DNA from: Galdieria partita
Lineage: Eukaryota; Rhodophyta; Bangiophyceae; Galdieriales; Galdieriaceae
Length of the DNA stretch: 64,000 nt
Assembly (NCBI GenBank): GCA_025991245.1
Contig: BQMJ01000023.1
Location: 25,001-89,000 of the forward strand
Reading direction: 5' to 3'
Shown here piece by piece: positions 56,282 to 64,000 of the stretch. The translations under genes and the position numbers were made by a program. The stretch's first letter is position 1. Each line of letters opens with the position of its first letter. The notes beneath the pieces are model-generated. The model saw nothing but the letters and a program-made list of their open reading frames with translations. It was not told the origin of the DNA and did not search any database.

Positions 56282-57892
56282 ATGTTCAAGAAAATTCTGT
56301 TGCTATACGCTATTATAGAATGTCTCAGAGTTCAGTGTGCTCTGGCAGTATACAGACAAGATTCAGCAAGTATTTTTCAGGAATTCGAGCGCTTTGCTAG
56401 GAGGAAGGACACTTTTGGGAGGAATCCGATCGAGCTTTTTTTAAGAACTGATCCCCAAGGAGAATGGTTTAAAGAGGTTTTAAAAGATCTCAAAACTATG
56501 AATAATTGGAATTCAACCATATCCGGAGAGATGAGCCTCTTTAGTAGTGCTCTTGTAGAAGGAACTTGGTATAATATTTCCAACAATGGAACCTGTAACT
56601 GCTGTGACGTAAACAATCCGAAAGATCCCTTTCACGTCCATCTTTCTCTGACTGGTCGCCCCGGAGAAGTGGTTGTTTCATGGAACACTGCAGAAAGACC
56701 GTCCAATAATAAGTCCTGCGTAACAGTTTCAAACTCTACGGGATTCCAGCTAGGGTCATTTTGCTCCTCAGATATTCGAACCTTCTCTCTGGGATCAGGC
56801 TATTCTCCTTACTTGTGTTCCAACTATTCCGGCTATGCTAGCCACGTGAAAATATCATCTTTGAAACCAGGTGACTCATACACGTACACAATTCAAGGTA
56901 ATTCCAAGAACAAAACGTTCCAGTTCACAGCTCCATATGGAAACACTTCATCAACAACAAAGTTGGCTTTCTTCACAGATATTGGCACCAAGGGAGGCCA
57001 GCCTGTCATTGACGCGTTGAAACAGAGAATGAGTGAGTTTGACTATATAATTCTACCAGGTGACCAATCTTATTCTGATGGCTACCATACTACTTTTGAT
57101 GCCTACCTAAGTCTATTCGAAGATGTCATTGCTTCGAAGCCTTATATGGTGTCTTCTGGAAACCACGAAGGGCCTTGGAACTTTACCTATGTACGCAACA
57201 ACTTTTACTGGCCTGTTAAAGAAAGTGGCGCCGCTCCAGATGCTTTATGGTACTCTATAGATGAAGGTCCAGTTCACTATATCTTTATGAACTACGAAAA
57301 TTATTTCTCCTATCCACTCGGAGAATGGGAAATGACCCAACCAGCTCCGTTGAGTACTTTTCCAGGTCAGCTTGAATGGCTTCGAAATGATTTGGAGCAA
57401 TTTGAAAAGAGACGAGAATCGAACCCCAATTTATGGCTCATTATGATGGCGCATCGTCCCTTAACGTGTAATATTAGTGGGAAAAGCTGTGATGTATTTG
57501 GACCTGAGCTCGAAAAGGAAGTCTTCCCCTTAATGTATCAATACAAAGCGGATATGTATTGGTGTGGCCATGTTCATGCTTATGAAAGAGTTAATCCTAT
57601 CAACAATGTTACCCGAACACAATGCTCTAATTGTGTCCAACAGAATGGAACTCTATATAAACAACCCCCTTATCCAGTACAAATAATGAACGGAATTGCT
57701 GGAAGAGCAGTAGCTGATAACAACTATTTTACTCCAGGCATTTCATATCCTGAGTATGCGCAAGTCCGCATAGATGCTATCAATTATCCATTTGGAGGTT
57801 ATGCACTAGTCCAAGTTAATGACACGGTGTTAAACTTTACCCTTTATAACACAAGTGGGACTGTTCTGGATAGTTTCAGGATAGAAAAATAA
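56282..57892 (+). CDS. Secreted purple acid phosphatase
   Basis: A single exon of 536 residues. The N-terminus (MFKKILLLYAIIECLRVQCALA) is a clear signal peptide. An N-terminal fibronectin-like domain (residues about 100-215) precedes the metallophosphoesterase domain. All five metal-ligand blocks are present: FTDIG, GDQSY, GNHE, AHRP and GHVHAYER, as needed for the Fe(III)-metal(II) centre. More than ten N-x-S/T sites suggest heavy N-glycosylation. The enzyme frees phosphate from organic esters in acid, outside the cell or in the vacuole. The start ATG is 62 codons upstream of an in-frame alternative with no signal peptide, so the first is preferred. Confidence 0.95.
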   Translation: MFKKILLLYAIIECLRVQCALAVYRQDSASIFQEFERFARRKDTFGRNPIELFLRTDPQGEWFKEVLKDLKTMNNWNSTISGEMSLFSSALVEGTWYNISNNGTCNCCDVNNPKDPFHVHLSLTGRPGEVVVSWNTAERPSNNKSCVTVSNSTGFQLGSFCSSDIRTFSLGSGYSPYLCSNYSGYASHVKISSLKPGDSYTYTIQGNSKNKTFQFTAPYGNTSSTTKLAFFTDIGTKGGQPVIDALKQRMSEFDYIILPGDQSYSDGYHTTFDAYLSLFEDVIASKPYMVSSGNHEGPWNFTYVRNNFYWPVKESGAAPDALWYSIDEGPVHYIFMNYENYFSYPLGEWEMTQPAPLSTFPGQLEWLRNDLEQFEKRRESNPNLWLIMMAHRPLTCNISGKSCDVFGPELEKEVFPLMYQYKADMYWCGHVHAYERVNPINNVTRTQCSNCVQQNGTLYKQPPYPVQIMNGIAGRAVADNNYFTPGISYPEYAQVRIDAINYPFGGYALVQVNDTVLNFTLYNTSGTVLDSFRIEK

Positions 57893-58032
57893 ATGCGGCT
57901 CGCCGACATGGGTTTCTCATGACTAAATCGTTCAACAAATTGATATTTATAAGTCTCTCAAAATTATACTTCATGAAAATAGATACGACGAAGTTCGCTC
58001 CATAACATTATACAACTATTATGTACACAAAA

Positions 58033-59129
58033 TCAACCACCATCGTTACAAGTTTTCTCCACTGCTTCCTTCAAAATCTGGACTCTACGTCCCTCAACCT
58101 ACAATGAGCAAAATTGTTTTCCATTAGAGTTGCATTATCATGAGAGCAGAAAAGTCCTACTTTGAGTCGGCCCTTACTAAAGAGACGAACTGCTTCTGGT
58201 AAGGCAACTTTCTCCGCTTCGAATACTCTTCGAGACAAAGTGTCCACAGAGTCTGTTTCTAATACATCAACAGCCTTCTGCAAAATAATTGGGCCATGGT
58301 CATATTCATTATCAGCAAAATGGACGGTACATCCAGTTATCTTCACACCAAACTCCAACTAAACACATCAGTTTCAATGAAACTTGGAAAGGAAACCAAC
58401 AAGGAAAATCTAACCACTGCTTTATGGACCTTCATTCCGTAGTAACCTTTGCCACAAAAGGAAGGAATCAGACTCGGATGAATATTGATGACACGTCCTT
58501 GAAACGAAGCAGGAATATGAAAAAAATGCAGCCAACCCGCGAGAACAATTAGAGATGCATCGTAAAATAACTTTAGCAAGTCACATATGAACTGGAACAT
58601 GTTTGAACAGCACTTACACAAATATCAATCAGTGCTTGACTAAACTCAATGTTCGAGGGATAATTTCGAGGTGAGACGACCTGTGTAGGAATAGACCAGC
58701 TCTTTGCTATTTCTAACGCTTTGGTACCATTTTTACTGGACTTTTCTATGGTCAAGTAAATATGGAAACTGAGATCAACTACTTACCACAACTGTCACAA
58801 TCTGTGCCTCTCCTAGATCTCCTTACAAACAGTCACCAATTATCAGGCTTTGCTTGAATAAATAGTTCAATACCTTTGTCCCAGTATCGGAGTAAATTTT
58901 CCAAGGATCTTCCACCCCCAGAAACAAACACTGCAGTATTCACTACCATTTGAACTCCACAAGAGTGTTTCCTTCGTAAGTAGAAATAGCCCGATTGGAG
59001 ATCGTTTCTATTATCTCGTATTTTAGTAAAACCCCTTTGAGTTTTCAACGTTGAGTTACGGACGACCCATTTAAAACTTTCATGGCTTGAAAACACTTGA
59101 AGGAAAGCTATGGGATCGTATGACTTCAT
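58033..59129 (-). CDS. Phosphoribosylglycinamide formyltransferase (GART/PurN type), 6 exons
   Basis: Exons 59129-58874, 58821-58787, 58740-58618, 58570-58415, 58358-58161 and 58098-58033 join exactly to 277 residues from the first ATG. Motifs are FVSGGGRSLENLL, INIHPSLIPSF (the catalytic Asn and His), GYYGMKVHKAV, TGCTVHFADNEYDHGPII (catalytic Asp) and a PurN-like C-terminus. It transfers formyl from 10-formyl-THF to GAR in purine synthesis. VLEFGVKITGCTVHF-type sequence resembles bacterial PurN. The frame stays open from 59129 up to 59306 with no ATG, so a longer leader with an unseen first exon is possible. Confidence 0.9.
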
Positions 59130-59521
59130 CCAGCTTGCAATGTCTGTCGACGACCCGTCGATGGATGAGTTAACCGACGAGGACAATGGGATATCCCCTT
59201 CTCTCGGCTTCTTCTCTACTCTCGTGGAACTATAAAATGGAAAATGTTTTTGATAAAAGAAAGATAGAGTCAAAAATTCACATAGGATAGAATTTCTCCT
59301 TATCAAGTATGGGTTAATTCATTGTTGGTTCCATTGTGTAAGATGTCTTCGTTCCTGCAATGTAGTAACTGGAAATTCCATCAGTAGTCAAAGTTCTCTT
59401 CAATAAAGTATGAGATGAAGTTTGTGATTTGAAGAGTTTGGAAGATAACCTAGAGTTCATTTCCAATCCAACATATCTGATCTGTTTTGCATTATAGTGG
59501 CTCGTTTTCTCGAAGGTGGTT
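59130..59521. other. Divergent region, possibly holding the GART leader
   Basis: 392 bp between the GART and CutA starts. The 59130-59306 part is open in the GART frame and Ser-rich, and may be translated as leader. The rest presumably serves both promoters. Confidence 0.45.
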
Positions 59522-60336
59522 ATGTTTTACACATTCTCATTCTGGTTGGCACAGACTCCAAAAGCATCTTGTCGGCAATTCTCTTTTAGGTTTTTGAGCA
59601 ACTACAAGTGGTCGTGGACTAAGGTGGTTTCTACAAAGTCAATCTCAAGTTTACTTTTAAACAGTAGCTTTGTGAGCAGTCGTTCTTCCAGGTCTAGTTA
59701 TTCGCATCTATCAACGCAACAGATCATGTCGTCAAGTGCACTCCACTTTCAAAGGTTAGTAAAGCTGGCGAAAGTCTGTCTGTTTGTGAGTGTTTTCGTC
59801 AATATATTTTTTTTGCTTTTCATATTGGGTTATTTTCTTGAATCAAAGTTCGTTCTTCAGCTTACTTTATTTTTTAGTTCTTCAGAGTATGTCGTTGTAT
59901 ATTGCACGACTCCTGACCTTGAAACAGCCCGAACTATTTCAAGTTGGTTGGTTGAGAAGAGTTTAGCTGCCTGTGTTAACACTGTTTCGGGTGTTGAAAG
60001 TACTTATTGGTAGATAACAGAGGAATACACTTTATTTTTTTTGCTTTACTAAGGAGTTTTGTATAGGTGGGAGGGAAAGGTAGAAAGAGATCAAGAACAA
60101 TTGCTCATCATCAAAACAAGGAGTGATTTGGTATCAACAGTTGCAAGCGAAATAAGATCCAAACACCCGTATGATTTGCCAGAAGTAATCAGTTTACCTA
60201 TTCAAGGAGGTTTACAAGGTAGGTAAACATAGAGGACCGACTCGTATTGTGAATAACTGCAACTGCAGAGTATCTTGAGTGGATTGGTTCCTCTACTTGT
60301 AAAGCAGAACGGTCTCATTCCAACGATAAAACTTGA
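59522..60336 (+). CDS. CUTA: CutA family protein with organellar-type leader
   Basis: Exons 59522-59754, 59878-60009, 60067-60218 and 60269-60336 give 194 residues. The CutA core is clear: YVVVYCTTPDLETARTISSW, AACVNTVSGVESTYWWEGK, EQLLIIKTRSDLVSTVASEI, HPYDLPEVISLPI and YLEWIGSS. CutA trimers bind copper and are linked to divalent-cation tolerance. The leader of about 75 residues is Ser/Arg/Lys-rich and starts MFYTFSFW, fitting plastid import as in plant CutA. The 123 nt between 59755 and 59877 are also open in frame and encode a hydrophobic stretch, so they may be intron or coding (see findings). Confidence 0.9.
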
Positions 60337-60417
60337 GTCTTCCAACTTGAGTTTATTATGCAGATAATACAAATGTCTAGTAGTAGATTCTGCCTAAAGA
60401 CCTAACCAACTAGAAAA

Positions 60418-61866
60418 CTAGTTGCTGTCGTTGCTGCTGTCTTCTCCTGAGGAGGAATCTTCACCTGAATTAGTTGACTTTTTAGAGGAAGATTTCTTCT
60501 CTGACGAGTGATGACTCTTCTTATGCTTTTTATGTTTCTTTTTCTTATCACTTTTTTTCTTACTCGATTTCTTTTCTTTCAAGTCACTTTCTTGAGTTCT
60601 TTCAAGTTGGGGTGTACTTGGCTCCTCTTTTTGTACTTGTACTGAAGCTTGCTCTGTTGTATGAGTCACTGAGGCAAAATCAGGCTGGATATGATACCAC
60701 TCCTTCGGAGTACTTTCATTGGGCCTTCCATGCTTGTCTAACTGACCAGAAGCAATAAGTTGTTTCTTTTTGCTTGCAACTGGACCCAATCCCCAACGCC
60801 TTGGATATGTATCTCTCTCCATGATTACTCTCTTAATACGTGCAATAACACCGTGATCAACTGTAGCCATGACTGCACTAGTCATTTCTGCAATGCCAAG
60901 AGCAATAGCTTCACCCTTTGTAGTCATAATGACTATTTCTTCACCCACTTCAATTCCTGACTCGAAGCGTAAAAGACCTGGAATCATCACCTTGGCTCCA
61001 TAACAAATAGCATTGACTGCTGAGTCTTTGACCACTACTCTTTTATATCCAACCAAAAGAGCTTCCAAAGGCATAATTACTCTTCGCAAATAGCTTTCAT
61101 CACCGCAAGTTTCATACAACCACTGCGCGTCTAAGACATCGTGCATAGTAACAAGACCAGAATTTTCTCCCATCGCTCCTGAACGAACTCTACGTAGTTC
61201 TTGCATATGTGCTCCAACACCTAATAATAGACCAAGATGAACACATAACGTTCGAACATAGGTTCCTGCTTCACAACGAATCCAGAATATTGCCAAGTGT
61301 CTAGAGTCATCAAATTCCAGCAGTTTACTTTCATATATTGTTCGTATGCGAAGTTGTCTTTTCACTGCAGATATAAGAGGAGGCCTCTGAAATACTGCGC
61401 CTGTCAGCCTATCCACTGCTCTTGCCAGCTTTGCTTCTCCGCCTTCTCCCAATGAACCGTGAAGTCGAAGTACAGTAACATATTCCTTTCCTGCACTCTG
61501 CTGCGATTTGACAAGTCTTGTTGCGCGATCAATACAAACGATCAAACAACCTGTAACCTTTGGGTCCAAAGTTCCAGAATGGCCAGTTTTTTCCACTTTA
61601 AGTATTCTCTTTACCCAGGCAACCACCTCGTGTGAAGAAGGGTTACCAGGTTTATCCAAGTTGATTACACCATATCTAATATATTCTTTCAAGGGTCTTT
61701 TCAAAGGACTGTTACCAAACGGCAAGGGAGTGTAGTGACTTGTCCGCACGTTCAATTTGTCAAAGTTTTTTAACAATAACGGCCAATTTGTCGTATCAAG
61801 TTCAAAAGACTTTTTTTCCGGCTTTATCTGAAAATCTTCTCTACGTTGTATCTCACTCAGCGACAT
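60418..61866 (-). CDS. CBF5: Dyskerin / CBF5, H/ACA RNP pseudouridine synthase
   Basis: A single exon of 482 residues. The DKCLD-like N-terminus precedes the TruB domain with the catalytic Asp101 in [35 protein letters not shown] and [15 protein letters not shown] follow, then a PUA domain (residues about 280-360, [19 protein letters not shown]). The C-terminal 70 residues are a Lys/Ser/Glu-rich nucleolar tail. CBF5 converts uridine to pseudouridine in rRNA and snRNA guided by H/ACA RNAs. The window has the rRNA gene 57 kb away but no visible H/ACA RNA. Confidence 0.97.
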   Translation of the reverse strand: MSLSEIQRREDFQIKPEKKSFELDTTNWPLLLKNFDKLNVRTSHYTPLPFGNSPLKRPLKEYIRYGVINLDKPGNPSSHEVVAWVKRILKVEKTGHSGTLDPKVTGCLIVCIDRATRLVKSQQSAGKEYVTVLRLHGSLGEGGEAKLARAVDRLTGAVFQRPPLISAVKRQLRIRTIYESKLLEFDDSRHLAIFWIRCEAGTYVRTLCVHLGLLLGVGAHMQELRRVRSGAMGENSGLVTMHDVLDAQWLYETCGDESYLRRVIMPLEALLVGYKRVVVKDSAVNAICYGAKVMIPGLLRFESGIEVGEEIVIMTTKGEAIALGIAEMTSAVMATVDHGVIARIKRVIMERDTYPRRWGLGPVASKKKQLIASGQLDKHGRPNESTPKEWYHIQPDFASVTHTTEQASVQVQKEEPSTPQLERTQESDLKEKKSSKKKSDKKKKHKKHKKSHHSSEKKSSSKKSTNSGEDSSSGEDSSNDSN

Positions 61867-62393
61867 TCTTTCTTCCTAGACGTTTCTGAGAAAGTTCGAG
61901 TGACCAAAATACTGCTAGTCACTTGGCCCGTCCGATTGCCCAAGGCAATTTCAGGAAACTTTCATTGTGGTGTGCAAGTACTTCAACTCATTCATTCATG
62001 CACCCAATTTACGCTACACAAGTAAGAAAAACAAGAATTTCAGTACCAACTTTTAACCAAGATCTTGGCACCTTTTGCTCATTTCAACACAGTCACTTTC
62101 GAAAAGATTGTAAAAATGAAAGTTCAATTGCAATGATAGTCACTTTACAAAGAATGAATTCAAAATGAGGCATATTGATAATAATGAACACAACAAAGTG
62201 TAACGGCGTTCTATTCAAGATAAGACTCAATTCTTCAGCTCGGATCAGCTTCTGCTGACAAATACCTCAATGGTACTATTTAGAAATCAAAGCTTTGTGT
62301 GGACAATGCTGTCTCTTCGGCTTTTGAGTTGTGCTTGCAGTGATAACGCACCGTTTTAAGAACAACTATTTTTCCGTTTCTGTTCTATATTAC
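61867..62393. other. Divergent intergenic region
   Basis: 527 bp between CBF5 and the DUF2103 gene. A plus-strand frame at 61923-62168 has no recognisable domain. The region presumably holds both promoters. Confidence 0.45.
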
Positions 62394-63764
62394 ATGCGTC
62401 CTTTTTTCGTTTGTCCAACTGTGAAGAAGATTACGGCATACAGTGGTAATCATGCCACAGAAAGACTTCAGGTTTCAGTTTGTCTGTTGTCGTTTGTAAC
62501 GAGGCTCAGATATGTTCATCCTCGCTTGAATCTTATGAAGTTACTTCATTGTTGCAATGTTTTCTATTGCAACGATGAAGCAGCAAACGACAGAGAAGCG
62601 CAATATCAATATTTGGAGGAAACATTTGGACTAAGACAGTCTTTTATGGAAAAGAAGCACAAGGCTCGTAAATATGATCCACGTTTGTTTTGGGAAAGCT
62701 TTTCGGAGAATGAAGAAGATGGGAAAGAGAAAGTAAGAAAGAATCATGTAAAGAATGAAGAGGGCAAGCGTTTAGTCAGAAGAAAGCACGGATTCACGAG
62801 GAATGTAAAAAAGGCAACATTCACCAACTCCGAAAGTGCGATTGACTTTGGAGAACAGTCAAAACGCAATGTTTCAAAAGATCTAACGTGGAAACCTGAG
62901 GTTAAGGAAGAACCTGGAGGAAAATATCCCTCTCCTCGTCCGTTAACTGAACTAGTAAGTTTGGAAACTAGTGAAAATGTGGCCTTTGCATATTTAGATT
63001 CTCCCTGTTCTAACTTGGTCTTCAAGACACTGCTAGATGTCATAAGGAAAGTTTCCTGTGTAAAAGTTACTCTCATTTTAAAGGGAGATGAGTCCACGCT
63101 ACCAGCAGGTTGCATGAGTTTTGTTGAAATGGTCGGAAAGGAAAATTGCTATTTTGACACAAAAGGTTGCTTTTTTCAGGAAGAAGTTGTCTCACCTGTC
63201 CAAAATTACTGTGTGATGTTGACTTGCAATGAAAACTATACAAGTAATGCCTCTTATTCCGTGCAACAAGTCATCGAGTCTTTGCACAAGTCAGCATGGA
63301 AGATTCATCTGTATGATTTACGAGACGTGCGCCAATGTTTTTGGAACAGTTGCCGCAAACTGCCAGAGTCGTTACAATCGAAAGAACAAGCAGAGATATC
63401 TTTTCCCACATCAGAGATTCCACGCAGAGGTGCATTTTCAGCAAGTGGAAGAACAAAGCGAATTCCACAAAAAGAAGATAAGGCACGTATAGTTGTAAAT
63501 CATTCCACATATATTCCGGGACTTATCAAAGCGTTGGAGTTACTGTCAGAAGAACCATGTGTTCAGACTATTGTTCCTGGTCGTCTTCGGAACGGTAAAA
63601 GTCGTTCACCTCATTTGCTATTAAGAGTTACTACTACAACGCCTACAGGTTTTAAACTTCTTGCTCGAAAAGGTACCACTGTCCAAGAAGTTTTTATTGT
63701 GACTTCAGCGGAACGTCAGTTTATAGAAGAACTTGTAAACAAAGTCAATAAATTAGCTGCTTAA
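62394..63764 (+). CDS. DUF2103 (predicted metal-binding) protein with long N-terminal region
   Basis: A 456-residue single exon from the first ATG; the frame is open for 21 more codons upstream but without ATG. The C-terminal 90 residues match DUF2103, known mainly from cyanobacteria and plastid-bearing eukaryotes: ARIVVNHSTYIPGLIKALEL, TIVPGRLRNGKSRSPHLLLR and TGFKLLARKGTTVQEVFIVT. The first 60 residues (MRPFFVCPTVKK…) are basic and could be a transit peptide. The middle (residues 75-330) is Lys/Glu-rich with a Val/Leu-rich fold of unknown type. A plastid role is inferred; the biochemical function of the family is not known to me. Confidence 0.85.
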   Translation: MRPFFVCPTVKKITAYSGNHATERLQVSVCLLSFVTRLRYVHPRLNLMKLLHCCNVFYCNDEAANDREAQYQYLEETFGLRQSFMEKKHKARKYDPRLFWESFSENEEDGKEKVRKNHVKNEEGKRLVRRKHGFTRNVKKATFTNSESAIDFGEQSKRNVSKDLTWKPEVKEEPGGKYPSPRPLTELVSLETSENVAFAYLDSPCSNLVFKTLLDVIRKVSCVKVTLILKGDESTLPAGCMSFVEMVGKENCYFDTKGCFFQEEVVSPVQNYCVMLTCNENYTSNASYSVQQVIESLHKSAWKIHLYDLRDVRQCFWNSCRKLPESLQSKEQAEISFPTSEIPRRGAFSASGRTKRIPQKEDKARIVVNHSTYIPGLIKALELLSEEPCVQTIVPGRLRNGKSRSPHLLLRVTTTTPTGFKLLARKGTTVQEVFIVTSAERQFIEELVNKVNKLAA

Positions 63765-64000
63765 TAGATTAGAATTGTGATTCGTTTCTGAAATTTTATT
63801 TCTTTTCAAAGGTCCGATTTATATTTGGAAGCTTTTCCAACTTGCACAGTTTGATAAAACGCGTCGCACATCTTCTACAATACGCATTGTAAATGTGTGA
63901 ATGAAATATTTGGTTCAAAATATAGGAAAATTTCTTTTACAGTCTTTGTTTACAAATCGAACATAAGACAAGGAAACAATTAGTGTAGGAATATGAAACC

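Overview
This is nuclear DNA from a compact eukaryotic genome. The best guess is a unicellular red alga of the Cyanidiophytina, most likely a Galdieria. The reasons are AT-rich, gene-dense sequence, frequent introns of about 39-65 bp with GT...AG ends, and a gene set that mixes ordinary eukaryotic housekeeping genes with plastid- or cyanobacterium-type proteins. Several inferred organellar proteins begin with a Phe within the first few residues. No viral, retroviral or other transposon-derived sequence was recognised. The species call is inference from style and content; no database was used.

1-8.6 kb: a ribosomal RNA unit on the minus strand (18S, ITS1, 5.8S, ITS2, start of 28S running off the left edge). 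It is followed by about 5 kb of gene-poor sequence containing one unresolved plus-strand coding candidate and a long-stem inverted repeat.

8.8-21 kb: a COG2236-type phosphoribosyltransferase, ELP3, a GLYAT/FR47-like acetyltransferase, SRP72, citrate synthase, a TMEM14/FAX-like membrane protein, an MFS transporter, a quinone oxidoreductase and TMEM208/SND2. Two divergent pairs have start codons only 40 and 31 bp apart.

21.9-40.5 kb: a full-size PDR/ABCG transporter with fungal-style asymmetric nucleotide sites, RNA polymerase III subunit RPC3, a GT14 glycosyltransferase, triosephosphate isomerase with an organellar leader, BCAS2/SPF27, a sucrose-transporter-like GPH/MFS carrier, a small single-pass protein, VMA12, and a mitochondrial-type ABCB half transporter.

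41-54.8 kb: CPSF100, DGAT1, a cyclin-dependent kinase with a PLTAIRE helix, COQ10, an orphan 390-residue protein, a CDC25/ACR2-type rhodanese packed 13 nt behind ALG6, a two-RRM protein, and an unfamiliar six-exon protein with 27 cysteines in its C-terminal half.

55-64 kb: a secreted purple acid phosphatase, a bacterial-style GART formyltransferase, CutA with an ambiguous membrane segment, dyskerin/CBF5, and a DUF2103 protein with an organellar leader.

The genes do not form one pathway. Shared themes are RNA processing and modification (ELP3, CBF5, CPSF100, BCAS2, RPC3, RRM protein), ER targeting and glycosylation (SRP72, SND2, ALG6, DGAT1), membrane transport, and central metabolism. Gene ends are packed tightly, so untranslated regions and promoters must often overlap neighbouring genes. 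Exon boundaries were placed by hand from GT/AG signals, codon phase and family resemblance; those with exact codon arithmetic are described as such.
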